In this document: positions 12,437 to 25,132 of the stretch, piece by piece
Layout: each line of letters opens with the position of its first letter
How positions within the stretch are numbered: position 1 is the stretch's first letter
Source: Rhynchosporium graminicola
Taxonomy: Eukaryota; Ascomycota; Leotiomycetes; Helotiales; Ploettnerulaceae
Direction: 5' to 3'
DNA length: 59,851 bases
Assembly: GCA_900074885.1 (NCBI GenBank)
Contig: FJUW01000096.1
Location: 37,072 to 96,922, forward strand
Translations under genes and position numbers: made by a program
The notes under the pieces: generated by a model
Seen by the model: the letters and a program-made list of their open reading frames with translations, nothing else
Databases searched by the model: none
Told to the model about the DNA's origin: nothing

Positions 12437-12614
12437 TGTTGCGGGGATATAGGTCTTAGCATAGATCAGGTGACTATAGTCACGTGCATAGTCCGTGCGG
12501 ATATTCCTAGATAATATCTTCTGTCGACTCTCTATAGTAATTAGTACTACAATACAGCTAACAACTTTCAGCTACTCTATGCCTTACTCTGAAGATCAAC
12601 GTAACCTTACTATA
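12437..12614 (+). repeat. copia-1 3' LTR
   Basis: This is a 178-bp copy of 7033-7210 starting TGTTGCGGGG. It follows the polypurine tract and is followed by the GTAAC duplicate. Confidence 0.92.
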
Positions 12615-12619
12615 GTAAC

Positions 12620-14990
12620 TTAAGACTTAGAAAGAGGTATAATATATCTTAGGATTTATAAACTTCTACTAAATATTTATAGCGAACTACTTAAAGCTAG
12701 CTACGCTCTTAATAGTATTAATAGGGAAAGGTCGCTTATTCTCCTAGGGAAAACTAAAAGAGAGAGTATCTAAGGCCCTAATAGAGAAGTTTTATAATAC
12801 TCCGGTACTTATATACTAAGATCCGAGACTTCCGATATTCTTAGAGACTAATTATAATAGATTCGCGATAAGAGGCGCTCTCCTATAAGAAAAGGATAGA
12901 GTCCGACGACTAGTAAGCTTCTTCGCTTAAAAGCTAAATAAAGCCGAAATTAATTACGATATCTATAATAAAGAGATACTAGTAGTAATTACTTACTTGA
13001 AATTCTAAGCCCCTGAGTTAAAAGTATATAGCTCTTTTATAATTTAGATAGATTATAAGAACCTTAAGTATTTTATAACTAAGCGATAGCTATCGGAGCG
13101 TTAAGTACGCTAGTATAAGACCTTAGTATTATTTAAGTTTACTTTAGTATATAAGCTAGGATCTGAAGTTATTATCCCGGATACTTTATTATAGAGGGAG
13201 TAAGATATATTAGGAGCGAGCGATATGAATTCGAGGTTCCGCAGGTTTTTAGACTCGGAACGCGTAGTAAACTAGCTAGCCTTAGAAAGGGAAAATAAGA
13301 TAAGAGTAGTACTTATATCTACTTAGCTATCGACTATACCTTCCGGCTAAGTTCCTACTTTAGATCTAGTAGTAGCTAGAGGCTTTTTCTAAGATAAAGA
13401 ACTAAACGACTTATAAGATACTATAATATAAGAGGATATAATATATTAAACTATACTCTACTTATTATAAGATAGGGTCTGATCTTTCCTAAGCGAAATT
13501 AAGATTAAAATCTAAGTTAGTAATTATAGTATAGATATAAAGAACTACTTATATTACTATAGAAAGTTATAAGTACTAGGCGCTCTAGTTATATTAGAGT
13601 CCGACTATAAAACGATAGACCCTGAGACTCTCGAAAATAATACTCTAAGGATAAGGCTTATCTAGTCTATCTACGACTCGCTAGTCTATAGTTATCTAGG
13701 GCGGGACTCTACTATATCGATACTAGGACGCTCTTTCTATTAGCTACTATAGTCGAGGTATATAAGATAATTCTTAAGGAACTATAACTATTATAAGAGA
13801 AATAAAGTATAAAGGGAATATAAGCACGGACTCTTAAGACTACTACTAGTTCCTAACTAATTCTTCTAAGAGATATCTATAGATTTTATAACTATCTTAC
13901 TAGACTCTTAAGGTAACTATTACCTTTAGATAATTAAAGACTAGTTAAGTAAATAGGTAATCGTTAAAGCGATACCTAGTATAAAAGCAGAGGAATACGC
14001 TGAGAAATTCATAGAATACTAAGTAAGAAACTATAGGATATCGCGAGCGATTATAAGTAATAGAGGTACTAACTAGATAAGTATATTCTGAAAGACCTTT
14101 TATCGCTTAATCGGCATATAATAGAGACTTAGCTTCGGATATTACTTATAAACCGATAGAGAACTAGAAAAGCTAAATTAAGATATCTAAGCTTATCTAT
14201 AGAACTTTATTAACTAAGAGTAATCTAACTAGAAAAAGTAACTCCTTATAGCTTAGTTAGCGTTAAATAGATATTACTATACGAGCCTTAGGATAAGCTT
14301 ATTCTTTACTATATATAAGTACGAAGCGCTATTACTTATCCTATTAGAGACGGAACCCGAGATTAACTTCTAGCTACTATTAAGCGAACAAGTAATAGTA
14401 TTTATAAAGAAGATAAAGAAGATTACCGACTTATATTAGTCAAATATAGCGGTATCCGCCTAGAAACAGGAGGATAATACTAATAAGATAAGGACCCTAG
14501 CTCTAGTATACCGGAAGAGAGATAAGGTATAGTTAGAACTATATAACTACCGGATAAATAGACTAAAAAAGAGTCTTAATACGAAGTATACTAAGTATAT
14601 AATAAACGAAGTATTATCGCTAGTAGCTATTCGTTTATCTAAGGTCCCTAGTAATATTCACTTAGTATTTTATATAGATCTATTATAACTAGCGAGCTAT
14701 AACTTATTACCTAAGCAGGAGACTGATAATAGTTAACCGGAGCTCGTACTATTCGAGACTTACAAAGAATAGTAAGTAGAGGAGATTCTTTATACTAGAG
14801 ATAAATCAAGAAGAAAAGGGAAAGGTAAGGAGGTACTAGTGAAGTAAGTAAGTTATTATAAACTTACGTAAGAACTTATTAAAGACCTATCGGATACTAT
14901 AGCTATAGACGAGTTTAAAAGTAAGTATAGAGATATTAAGTACTATAATAGACTTAAATAAGTATAAGAGAAAAAGAAGAAGAAGAGAAG
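12620..14990 (+). pseudogene. gypsy-C pol 3' part (RNase H, integrase, chromodomain)
   Basis: This continues the RT from 7027 with FINFY and then RNase H at about 12800-13190 (VSFFA.KLNKAEINYDIYNKE). Integrase has its zinc-finger region near 13520-13850, then ISIDFITIL near 13870 and further catalytic-core sequence to about 14290. A chromodomain lies at about 14770-14985 (VEEILYTRD ... KEVLVK ... TIAIDEFKSKY). The frame is interrupted only by RIP-type stops. The chromodomain is the module that steers chromoviruses to heterochromatin, which fits this setting. Confidence 0.82.
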
Positions 14991-15009
14991 ATCTGCTTAA
15001 TTTCAGGCG

Positions 15010-16293
15010 AGTTAATAATATTAATAAGCGGAGTTCTGATTTCTTTTTATATAATTTTATTAATTAAAAAGGTAACGTAATATAACCTAACGAATTTCCC
15101 TAGGACCTTATACTAAATTAAAATAACCGGCTTAGTTCGCTCTATAAGGACCTAAAACTAAGGCAGGAGGGACCCTACTAGTATTATAGCGATTAGTAAT
15201 AGAGAGTAAATAGAGTCCGGGAAACTTATATCTAATCCTACTAGGTAATAATATTAATAACTGAATTAGTTACTTTAGTAGTAATAGGCTTAAAATAAGT
15301 AGTTAGTAAAAAAATATAAGCGGAGTCCGAGGATAGTTATAAGAAGAGAAGACTAGTAGCTTAGAGAGGCTTTAAAGCCTTTTAAGCCTTAAGGACCTTA
15401 CTAAGATCGTAGTAAACGTTAGTACTAAATAGATAGTTAGTAATAGAAAGCGAGCGGAGTCTGATAACTTATATAGTATCTTTATTAGCAGAGCGAGTCT
15501 AGATAATATAAGTAATATATACTATTTAAAGACTAAGTAGTTAGTAACGTTTTCCTAGTAGAGCTTAGAATAAATATATAGGTTTTTATAGTTCTTATCC
15601 TTATAAGAATAAGTCTTATAAGCGCGGGAGCGAGTAGACTATATAAGTTAGCGTATATCAGGCGAAAATAAGCGGGATCCGACTTATATTCTAGTCGATA
15701 TAGTCGACCCCGGAGAGAGTATAAGTAGCGTAGTAGATAATAGAAGATATCTGACTCCGATTAGTAGTAAGTAAAGTATAATATTTTTAAAGCGAAGATA
15801 GCGAAAGGGAAAGAGTAATCGACGCTAGATAATCTTATTAACTTATAGTTAGTAATGGTTAATTAAGAAGAAGGGAATCAGTTTATAAAGTAATAGAAGA
15901 AAGTATATATATAGCTAAGGTAAGGGCATTTACTAATTTAATTAATAATAGGAGAGAGAGCGATAATAAAGAAACGAGAAGACGTAATTAGCTTTACTAT
16001 TATTATAAGCCTGAAATAAACAGAGGAGTTATATAAATAAATAACCGGAGGCCTTATACGACTTTAGTAGTATTATTAATTATTCCCTTACTATTAGTTC
16101 GCTATTATACTCTATCGGTCTACTATTATTATTAACTTCTAAGTGAAGTCGGCATAAAGCGAGGAAAAGAGTCGCAGATATAATAAGCTCCGACGAATCG
16201 GAACTATAACACGGGACTATATATAATAGGATAGGATATAGGTTATTAGAGGCGAACCTTGATATAAGATAAGCGGAAGGAGGAGAGGAGTAA
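15010..16293 (-). pseudogene. antisense open frame in gypsy-C 3' region
   Basis: Between the chromodomain and the polypurine tract, the pol strand shows no sustained frame, but the opposite strand reads as one long protein-like frame. The part at 16080-16290 is uninterrupted (about 70 codons, SSPPSAYLISRFASNN start). It continues in the same frame past stops of the TAA/TAG type expected from Gln codons (SYKASGYLFI, AYNNSKANYVFSF, then a region rich in Ser, Tyr and Leu). Allowing for Pro-to-Leu/Ser RIP changes, it would be Pro/Ser-rich. No domain recognised. Equivalent antisense frames occur in gypsy-B and gypsy-D. Confidence 0.5.
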
Positions 16294-16461
16294 TATAAGG
16301 GGCGAGCCCTAGGATTAAGCATCAGCGATACCTATGCTTACTAAGCTTAGCGGCACCCGCATATTTTCCTTCGGAGCTAGGCTAGAACCTGACTCTCTCC
16401 TGTATCGAACTTCTTGAATACTACACTTAACCATCTGCGTACGCGTTGCTCACCCGTGACA
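16294..16461 (+). repeat. gypsy-C 3' LTR
   Basis: This 168-bp LTR is less mutated at its right end than the 5' copy (ends CCCGTGACA). It is followed by GATAC at 16462-16466 and then by gypsy-B RT. Confidence 0.9.
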
Positions 16462-16466
16462 GATAC

Positions 16467-18699
16467 GCTTACTATTCCCTCTGCATATAGTAGCTTTAAG
16501 AATATATTCTCCGAAGAGAAAGGAAGCCAGCTGCCTCTATTAGAGGGCTACTAATACGCTATTAAACTAGAACTAGAAGTAAAAGTATCTTATTCTTTAA
16601 TCTATAACTTCTCTAAGAAAGAACTAGAGGTTCTCTGGGAATACCTTAACTTATTAGAAGTAAAAGGTTAGATAAGGAAAAGTAAGAGTCCTATTAGCGT
16701 ATTTATTCTCTTTATACTAAAGAAAGATAATAGTCTCTGATTATATATTAACTATTAAGTACTAAATAAAATTATAATTGAAGACTAATAATCTCTGCTA
16801 TTAATTAGCGAAATACTAGATAAGCTCCGGGATACTAAAGTATTTACTAAATTAGATCTGTAAAACGCTTATTACTACGTTCGAATTCGCTAAGGTAATA
16901 AATAGAAAACTATATTCTATACTTGATATAAGTACTACGAGTACTAGGTTATACTATTTAGAATATCAAATGCGCTAGTAACCTTCTAGGTATTTATTAA
17001 TAATACGCTAGCGGGCCTTATCGATATTACTTATATTATATACCTTACTAATATCCTAATCTATTCTACTAACTTATTATAATATGAATAATATATCTGC
17101 TAAGTACTAGAGAGACTTTAGTATATAAACCTCTTTATTAAGCTATTAAAGTGCTTATTTAATACTAAGAGTATAAAGTTTCTAAGCTATATTATCTCTC
17201 TAGCTAGCGTTTTAATAGACTCGAGCCAGATAGATACTATCAGAGAGTAGCTAGAACCTAAGGGTATTAGAGATATAAAAGTTTTTATTAGATTTATAAA
17301 CTTCTACTAGTAGTTTATCATAAGATTCTTAGCGATTACCCGACTTTTAATAAGCTTAATAAGTAGTAAGAAGAAAGGGTAACCTGCTCCTATTTTCAGA
17401 TAGAGTACTATAGAAAGGGAGGCTTTTAATACGTTAAAGAATATATTTACTATAGTATCTTTTCTTATATATTTCGATCTACTAAAGCCGAGAAAGCTAG
17501 AGACTAATACTTCTAGGTTTATTATTACGGGAATTCTCTCTTAGCCTAGAGAGTAGCCGGCGAAAGAAGAGGAAAAGGCTATCTAGTACCCTATCGCGTT
17601 CTTTAGTAAAAAGCTAGAGCCTACTAAGCTGAATTACGAAGTATATAACTAAGAAATCCTTATAATTATTAAGTGTTTTATATGTTAGAGGTATTACCTT
17701 AAAGGTAATATAGCTCTAGTTAAGGTATTAATAGACTATAGTAACCTCTATCACTTTATAACTACGATAGTATTAAGCTAGCGATAAGCTAGATAAGCTC
17801 TGGAGCTATCTAAGTATAACTTTATATTAAGTTATAGATAAGGGAAAAATAATCCTACTAATAGACTATCGAGAAGGCTTAATTATAAGCTAGCGAAAGA
17901 TAAGGAAAATATTATACTCCTTACTTTATAAAATAAGCTACGAAATATAATTAAAGATAAGTTAATCTACGTACCTAATAAAGCTAGCGATACGATAGAG
18001 AGTAACTAGCGTCCGAACGATAGTATATCGTACTAGTGAACTCAGATTTCATAACTTACTAATAGTATATCCTTAGAAGTACTAATCGAAGCTATAGATA
18101 CGACCTCTACGCTTAACTAGCGATATATGCTTATAAAGCTTAATAGTTTATAGAACTTACTTAGAGGTCTGGATACCCTCTTAAGAGGCGCTAGCAAGAA
18201 GCTGGGCGCTAGCTAGTATAGCTATAGATATATTATACTACGGTTCTTTATAGCGAGTATTGTAAGAACTGAAATAGTAAACCCTGAATCGAACTCACTT
18301 CTCTTAATACTTATAAAGCTATAGAAAAGGGACGCTTTTACTATTAAGAAGTTAGCTAGATTATAGAAAACCGGATATATAGATTAGAGGATCGATAGCG
18401 AAGGACTACTTAGATACTAGCGAAAGGCTTATGTTCCGCTAGACGAAGCTATCTATATTGAAATTATAAAAATACTATAATAATCTAACTATAGGCTATT
18501 TTAGTTAGAATAAGACGCTAAAGCTTATCTAGCGAAAGTACTATTAATAGAAGATAAAGCTAGATATTAAAGAATATATTAAGAGTTATAATATTTATTA
18601 GAGAATAAAAGTAAGAAGAATAAGAGCAGCTGACGAAATATAAGCGCTTAGCTAACTAAGTAAGCTATTCGAGTCTATAACTATAGACTTTATCATAGA
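16467..18699 (+). pseudogene. gypsy-B RT, RNase H and integrase N-terminus
   Basis: This continues the protease frame from 3624. SAYSSFKNIFSEEKG is the standard pre-RT linker, followed by YNFSKKELEVLWEYL. RT is at about 16600-17120, where the YxDD box is degraded to YLTN near 17040. RNase H spans about 17480-17900 (IAFFSKKLEPTKLNYEVYN). The integrase zinc-finger region spans about 18480-18660 and breaks off at 18699 at the start of a gypsy-D LTR. The last 220 bp recur at 25650-25875. Confidence 0.8.
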
Positions 18700-18976
18700 T
18701 ATAACGATAGCTTACATGAATATCACATAAGAAGAAGGATAGATACCGGAGCCTAAGTTCATAAGTATCATGAGTATCCTAGTATAACTAGTATCCGACT
18801 CGGTATAGTATCGGACTAGTACTAGTATATATATATAAAGTGCCTTATACTCTATCTCTCTTCTTCTTCCTTCCTTATCTTTTTATTTCCTTAGTAGTAG
18901 ACTATATAAGATCGCTCTTAGCCTCCCTACTTATTTATTTTTACTTATATACTACTTTAAGTCTTATATTATTATA
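18700..18976 (+). repeat. gypsy-D type LTR, plus orientation
   Basis: It matches in reverse complement the LTRs at 29115-29382, 36624-36891, 50619-50886 and 55750-56017, and is slightly longer (277 versus 268 bp). It starts TATAACGATAGC (RIPed TGTAACGACAGC). Two bases after its end, AAATAAAAAGAT (18979-18990) is the exact complement of ATCTTTTTATTT inside the LTR (18877-18888), a self-priming site. Confidence 0.85.
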
Positions 18977-19457
18977 TTAAATAAAAAGATTAAGATAACC
19001 GGAGATAGCTTAATATAATATCTTATCTACTAAGTTAGTTATTCGATAATTACTCGTATATAGCTAAGATTCTAGAGATCTCTTAGATAGCTATAAATCA
19101 GGGTTTAATTTAGCTTATTATAAATAGTATAATAGAAAAGGTCTTTACTAATACTCTTTCAATAACCCCTTTAGTATAAAGGAATTATAAATAGATTTTA
19201 AAGAAAGTATAATAAATACCCCGAAACTTTAACCTCTATATATTACTACTGAAATAGCCTTAATATACCTCTTTTTAAGCTACTTTTATAGCTCTTAACT
19301 AATAAACTAGAGACTCCTCTAGTTCTAGAGGAACTTAACGCGATCTCTTCTACTTTACCTCTGAACTTAATCTATTATACTCTCTCTTACTCTAAACGTC
19401 TCTTATACTAGATAATATTAATATCTTATTAAGGAAGTACTAACTAAGAGAGAAAGG
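18977..19457 (+). pseudogene. gypsy-D 5' leader and gag start, truncated
   Basis: This is homologous in reverse complement to about 36140-36623 of the full gypsy-D copy, and holds the leader and first gag codons. It is cut by the copia-2 LTR at 19458. The rest of this element is not found on the other side of copia-2. Confidence 0.7.
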
Positions 19458-19914
19458 TGTTGGATTTGTAACTAGTACCTTGGTCAGTTTTGTCTGCATC
19501 GGCATACACACCCTGTACCTTGTCAGTACATGGTCTTAGTACCTGGTTCAGTACCTTGCGCATATACCTTGTTGTATCTAGCACTTACACCCTATACCTT
19601 GTTAATAGCCTGTAACCTGTATACTCTATTAGAGTTACTATAAAGGTTCTCGATAGAGTTCTACTACTCTCTAGTACGTATATCGTACTTCTAGAGGTTT
19701 CTACTAACGTAGTATGATTCTATAGTATACGTGTCTTCTTCTATAGAGTTCTGTATTACGTAGTATAGAACATTCTAGAGAGCTCACATAGCTATATAAG
19801 TAGCTAGAATCTCTCCTGTAGTTAGCTCTCTATAAGTAAGAAAAGTAAGTTAAATTAATCACCTATTATTCTGTTATTCTGACCTTTAGCCGATTTCCAC
19901 CTTCAATTTTCATA
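19458..19914 (+). repeat. copia-2 5' LTR
   Basis: This 457-bp LTR starts TGTTGGATTTG and ends TTTTCATA (RIPed CA). It carries several near-repeats of a TGTACCTTG motif in its first 170 bp. The next bases (TAGTAGC) could be a RIPed TGGTAGC primer site, but this is weak. Confidence 0.88.
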
Positions 19915-20599
19915 TAGTAGCAATTCCCTTAGTAAAATCAGCTAATCAGACGCTTCCTTCGATCGACCTCGCCTAAACTCGCTTCCGTTACTCCTTACCG
20001 ATAAAGGAGCTTCCTGATCAGGCGTTACTTAGTTGTTTTCAACGACTCTTTCGCCTAGAGCTAGCTAGTAAGCTAGCCCCTTTGAGCCCTACTAAAAAAG
20101 CTATAGCGAATCAGAATCGTGGCCCTTAACCCTAAGACGAAGTTACAGGGAAATCATAACTTATAACCTCTCGAAGCCTTTAGAAGTGGAGACGACCTAG
20201 TGACCCTAGGTATAAAGGCTAAGATCTTATTCCGGGGTGCTTATAGCTACTGCCGACTTAGTTTAGAAGCTAAGCCTCGTTAAGTAGTAGTATATAGCTT
20301 CTGATCGCTATTAGCTTAGTATATATCATAAGTCGGCTAATATAAGCTACTATTAAGTATAAGAAGCTATCCTCGGAGAGGGTTACTTAATAGTAGTACT
20401 TAAGGCGCTATAAGGTAAAACTAGGCCTAGTAGTAAGATTAATTTAATAGTAAATACGATAGACGTAGTTGCCGTATACTACTATTGATTTTAACTAAGC
20501 GAAAAACTCGGTAAGATAGCAAGCTCGGCGTAGCTACTATCTTTTTTAAGGGCAAGATAAGGTTAGTGTCTTTTCAAGCTACTTAGTAGCTTATACGAG

Positions 20600-23500
20600 T
20601 AAAAACTCGTACTTTCAAGACCTCTTAGTATATAGTACTATTTAAATGCCTATAAGGAATCATATCTTCCTTCAAGGGAGATTAGCTAGTAGGCCGCTCT
20701 AACTATATAGAGTAGTTTAATATAGCTAGCTTCTATTTAGAGGTAAATAGCTATATATCTTATATTAATAGTACTGAGACTAAGCCTAGCTGAGCTCTCT
20801 ACTTCAAGTTAGAAGAACATATTAACACGTAAGGCGAAAAGAGAGTAGATTATACTTCTTACTCTCCGGAGCTAGCGATTAAATACTATAAGAGACTAGC
20901 TGATTTTGAGTATGCAAATAAGAAAGCTTTAGGCGCTATTAAGTCGATTATATCACTTGAAAACCTCGATAGGTTTAAGGATAAGACTAGCGCAAAAGAC
21001 CTATAGGAAGCTATTATAGCTACCTAAAGTTCTACTAGCATAGAGGAGATAAGTAGGAATATAAAACGTATTATCGATAATACCTACTCCTCTTATAAGA
21101 ATATAGATAAGTATACTAGCGTAATTCAAGCTAGTTCAGTCTATCTAAAGCAGCTTAAGTATAAGATTCTAAAGCCTATACTAGCTAGCCTTATATTTAA
21201 AGGTTTACCTAGTTCTTTTAATTCTTTTGCTTCTAGGAAGTATGAAGAAATCTCTAATAACCTTTCTTCTATCGATATAGAAGGTTTAATAAGAGATCTC
21301 ATTTCAGAAGAGGCTAGAATAAATACTTCTACCGATTTACAAGCTAATAAGGCTTTTAAGGGGAAGAATTCGAAAGGCAGTAAGAAGTATAGTTACTATA
21401 ATAAAACAAACTATATAGAGGCAAATTACTATATAAAGCACCCTGAGCTAATACCTAATAAATCGACTAATAATAAGAAGAAGTCGAAAGGTAAAAGCGC
21501 TAAAGAATTAAAAGAGGAGTCTACTAAGGCCCTTATAAGTTCTTTCAGTAGTAGTAGTACTAGTAGTAGTAGTACAGCAGATCAAGCTTACGCTACTATT
21601 TATAACTATAGAATAGTACTCGATTCTAGCGCTTCTAAGTATTATACACCGAATAAGAGCTAGTTATTAGACTATAAACCTATATCCAAGAAGTCTATTA
21701 CTATCGCTAATAGTGATATTTTGCCTATAATAGGTAGAGGAGATATCTCTATAATCACTAGGGAAGGCGGTAGAGTACTTATTAAAGACGTAAATTACGT
21801 ACCTAGCCTTAAAACTACTTTCTAAAGCTCTAAGGAACTGACTAATAAAGATTAGAAAGTTACCTTTAATAAAAAGAGTAAAAATATATCTAATAGCTCT
21901 ATTAATATAGAAGCTAAATAGTATTATAATACGTACTACTTAGAAGTAGACGTAAATCATGAGCTGCTCGAGCCTGTGTCTTTTAAGGTAGACTCTAATA
22001 AAAGTAGCAAATTAGACCTATATCATAAGCGTCTTTTGCATACTAATAAGGAGTTTATCTATAAGACTATAGAAGGATCTAAAGGATTAAAAATCCAAAA
22101 GGGGTTAGATTTATCTGACTATTCTGCTTATAATAGCGGTAAAATATACGCTATAAGTAGTATTAAGCCTATATCGGATACCCTTCCGCTTACTATCTTT
22201 GATATAGATATAGCGGGCCCTTTTAAGATTAAAAGTCTAAAGGGGGAAAGATACTTCTTAACTATTACCTGTAGAGGCTCTAGAGCTATTTAGGTATATA
22301 CTCTAAAATATAAGGCTGAGGCGTATAATACCTTAATCGAGTAGTATAATATAATAACTACTTAATTTAAGTAAGGTAAATCAAAAATCGTCGCTAAGAT
22401 TAGAGCCTTTAAGCTAGATAACGCTAGGGAGTTTAAATCTAATAAATAGACTATCTTTTATAAAGATAAAGGTATTATTTGTGAATATACTAGTCCTTAC
22501 TCTCCTAAGCAAAACAGTATAGCAGAGCGTTTAAATCGATATCTTATAGAAAGGCTTATAGCTATCTGTATAGATAAGAATATACCCTTATTCCTTTGGT
22601 CTTAAATAATCTAAGGAATAGCTCATATAAAGAATCGCTCTTATAATTCGGTTATTAAAAAGAGTCCCTTTGAAGTTCTCTTCGGTAAAAAGCTTACTCT
22701 TAATTATATTAGAGTATTAGGCTCTCTTACTTACGTTCTTATTAATAAAAGGACTAATAAGTTTAAAGATAAGTCCGATAGAGGTATACTTGTAGGGTAT
22801 AAGTCCGCAAATAACTTCTTAGTATATATACCTGAGAAGAGAGCTATTATAAGCTCTAAAAACGTCCTAATTAAGGAAGATTTAACCTTTAAGGATAAGG
22901 TGATCTCTAAGGAAGAATTAGAATCCTTTGATAAGATACTTAACGATTGCGAGACCTCTGACCGTTCAAATCGCGTGATTTCTTCACCTATAAATACTCC
23001 TAAATCAGACCTATCTAGGGCTGAAAACTCGGAGAAAATCGACGGTGAAACAGCTGATAATTCATTAAATAAAGAAAAAGTCATAGAAGATATAGAACTT
23101 GATCTCTTTAACGATATAGCCGAAGAACTTATAGTAGAAATACCTAAACGAGGTATAAAACATAGAAGGGACTACTCTAATTAGGTACTTAACGTTACTA
23201 CTAGAAGTCAAGCTAAAGACCCTGATATAGCCTTAGCTATTCAGAATAATAAGCGATTAATTTAAGAGCAGAAAGAGGCTTATAGCGTTTATAAAAACGT
23301 TATTAACTTAGCTTGCTAAGCTTTTATTAGCTCTAAATCAGACGAAGAAATTAGGCTATCACTTGATCCGGAAAGAATCCTTATTAAAAAGGATCCGGAA
23401 GTAGTTATCTACGAGCCTAAGAGCTATAAAGAAGCTATAAATAGTCCTTATAAGGATTATTAGCTAAAAGCTATGAATAAAGAGATTGCCTCTCTTGAAA

Positions 23501-24955
23501 ATCATAATACGTGGAAAGTAGTCGATAGTAATACTAAGACTATAAAACTACTAAAAACTCGCTGGGTCTATAAGATTAAAGAACTAGAGAGCGAGTACTA
23601 CGAATTCAAAGCTAGATTCGTAGCTAAGGGGTTTGAGTAATTATATAGTATAAACTACCTAGATATATACGCTAGTATAGTTAAGTAGATAGCTTAGCGT
23701 CTTATATTTGCCTTAGTAGTACTCTATAAGTAGTATATATATAAGATCAATATGATCTCCGCTTTTACGTAGAGTAATATAGACGTTAATACCTTATATA
23801 TTTGCCCCTCGGAAGGCGTAGATTATTACGCTAATAAACTCCTCTTACTCTAGAAAGCGTTATATAGTCTTAAGTAATCAGTTAGACTATAGTTTATTAC
23901 GCTAAAGGAGGTATTAGTTAATAAATTCGGATTTAAGTTAATCCTATCCGAAAATTGCATATTAGTTAATAAAGAGCTTAAGATTATAATCTGTATATAC
24001 GTGGATAATCTAGCTCTAATTAGCCCTGATATAAGTACTATTAAGTCCTTGATTAAAGAATTAAAATACTTCTTTAAACTTAAGGACTTAGGGCTAATAA
24101 AAGACTATTTAGGTATTGAAATTGATTATAATAGAGATCAGGGCTATATGAAGCTCTATTAAGCTAGCTATATAGAGAAGGTACTAGCTCGGTTTGACTT
24201 ATCAGATTATAAACTGAAGAATACGCCTATGGATTCAAAGGTCAAATTAGAACCTAATCCTAATAAGGCTACTAAGGAAGATATATTATAGTTTCAGCAA
24301 GTAATAAGCTGCTTACTATTCCTTACGCTAGCTACTAGGCCTGATATAAGCTACGCTATAATCAAATTAGCTAGGTTCTCTAGTAACCCTAGCGATACGC
24401 ATATCTTAGCTGCAAAGAATGTACTTAGATACCTTAAAGGTTCTATTAAACTAGGCTTAGTTTATATTAATAGCTCTAGTAAATACGTTAGCGGATATTG
24501 CGATTCTGATTATGCCGGAGATATTAGTATAGCTAAGTCTACTAGCGGCTATTCCTTCTATATAGGAAGCTGCTTATTCTCTTAGAAGTCGAAGTTGCAA
24601 TCAATTATAGCTTAGTCTACTATAGAAGCTGAATATATAGCTATTAATTCGGCAGTTAAAGAAGCGGTCTATATAAGATAACTTCTTACCGAATTAGGCT
24701 ATTACTTCTAAGAGAGGTTCCCGGTGTTTACTGATAATAATAGCGCTTTATTACTCTCTAAAAACCCTTAATTCCATGAGAGAACTAAGCATATAGCTGT
24801 AAAGTACTACTTTGTAAGGGATCTAATTAATCAAGATACTATAGATTTAATCTATATTAGTACTTTGAAGCAAAAGGCAGACGGGTTTACTAAAGCCCTA
24901 GATAGGCCTAAATTTAAGGAGTTTATAAAACACCTTGAACTAGCTTATTAGAGCT
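20600..24955 (+). pseudogene. copia-2 gag-pol polyprotein
   Basis: Gag runs to about 21580 and ends in a Lys/Ser-rich tail (KKSKGKSAKELKEES, then a Ser run near 21550). The protease reads LDSSASKYYTPNKS near 21630. GAG-pre-integrase LYHKRLLHTNKEF is at about 22020-22060. Integrase starts with FDIDIAGPFKIK near 22200 and continues with YTSPYSPKQNSIAERLNRYL near 22485-22545. RT begins at about 23500, with TRWVYKIKE and YVDNLALI near 24000 (YVDD changed to YVDN). RNase H lies at about 24590-24920 (STIEAEYIAI, RTKHIAVKYYF, KADGFTKALDRPKF). Only scattered CAG/TGG stops break it, so it appears younger or less exposed to RIP than its neighbours. Confidence 0.9.
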
Positions 24956-25132
24956 AGTAATTCAGATTGTTATAAGAGAATTAGGTTTATTTAACCTAGG
25001 AGGGTAGCTACGAGGTGGCATTTCCATTCCTTATTATATCTCTTTTGTAATAACCTAAGGGTAGTCGATTAGTGATTTACCTTAATATAGTTCTGTTTTA
25101 AAACTGACTATAAGGCTCTGATTAAGAGGGCG

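Larger units (their letters stand above)
7033..12614 (+). mobile_element. copia-1, complete Ty1/copia element
   Basis: This 5582-bp element has 178-bp LTRs (7033-7210 and 12437-12614) and the target duplication GTAAC at 7028-7032 and 12615-12619, interrupting gypsy-C RT. The primer-binding site follows LTR1 directly (7211-7224, GGTTATGAGCCCTG). It matches the complement of the anticodon arm of initiator tRNA-Met, the half-tRNA priming known for Drosophila copia. The polypurine tract AGAGGGGTG is at 12428-12436. Gag, protease, integrase, RT and RNase H all read in the copia order. RIP stops are many, but the LTR pair differs at only a limited number of transition sites. Confidence 0.93.
3625..16461 (+). 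mobile_element. gypsy-C, complete nested chromovirus
   Basis: This is a full Ty3/gypsy element bounded by 168-bp LTRs (3625-3792 and 16294-16461) and a 5-bp target duplication GATAC (3620-3624, 16462-16466). The order is LTR, gag, zinc knuckle, protease, RT, RNase H, integrase, chromodomain, a 1.3-kb 3' region with an antisense frame, a polypurine tract (about 16272-16290) and the LTR. It contains two later insertions, a TRIM in gag and copia-1 in RT. Without them and their duplications it is about 6.6 kb, normal for this class. It sits at the protease/RT boundary of gypsy-B. Confidence 0.9.
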
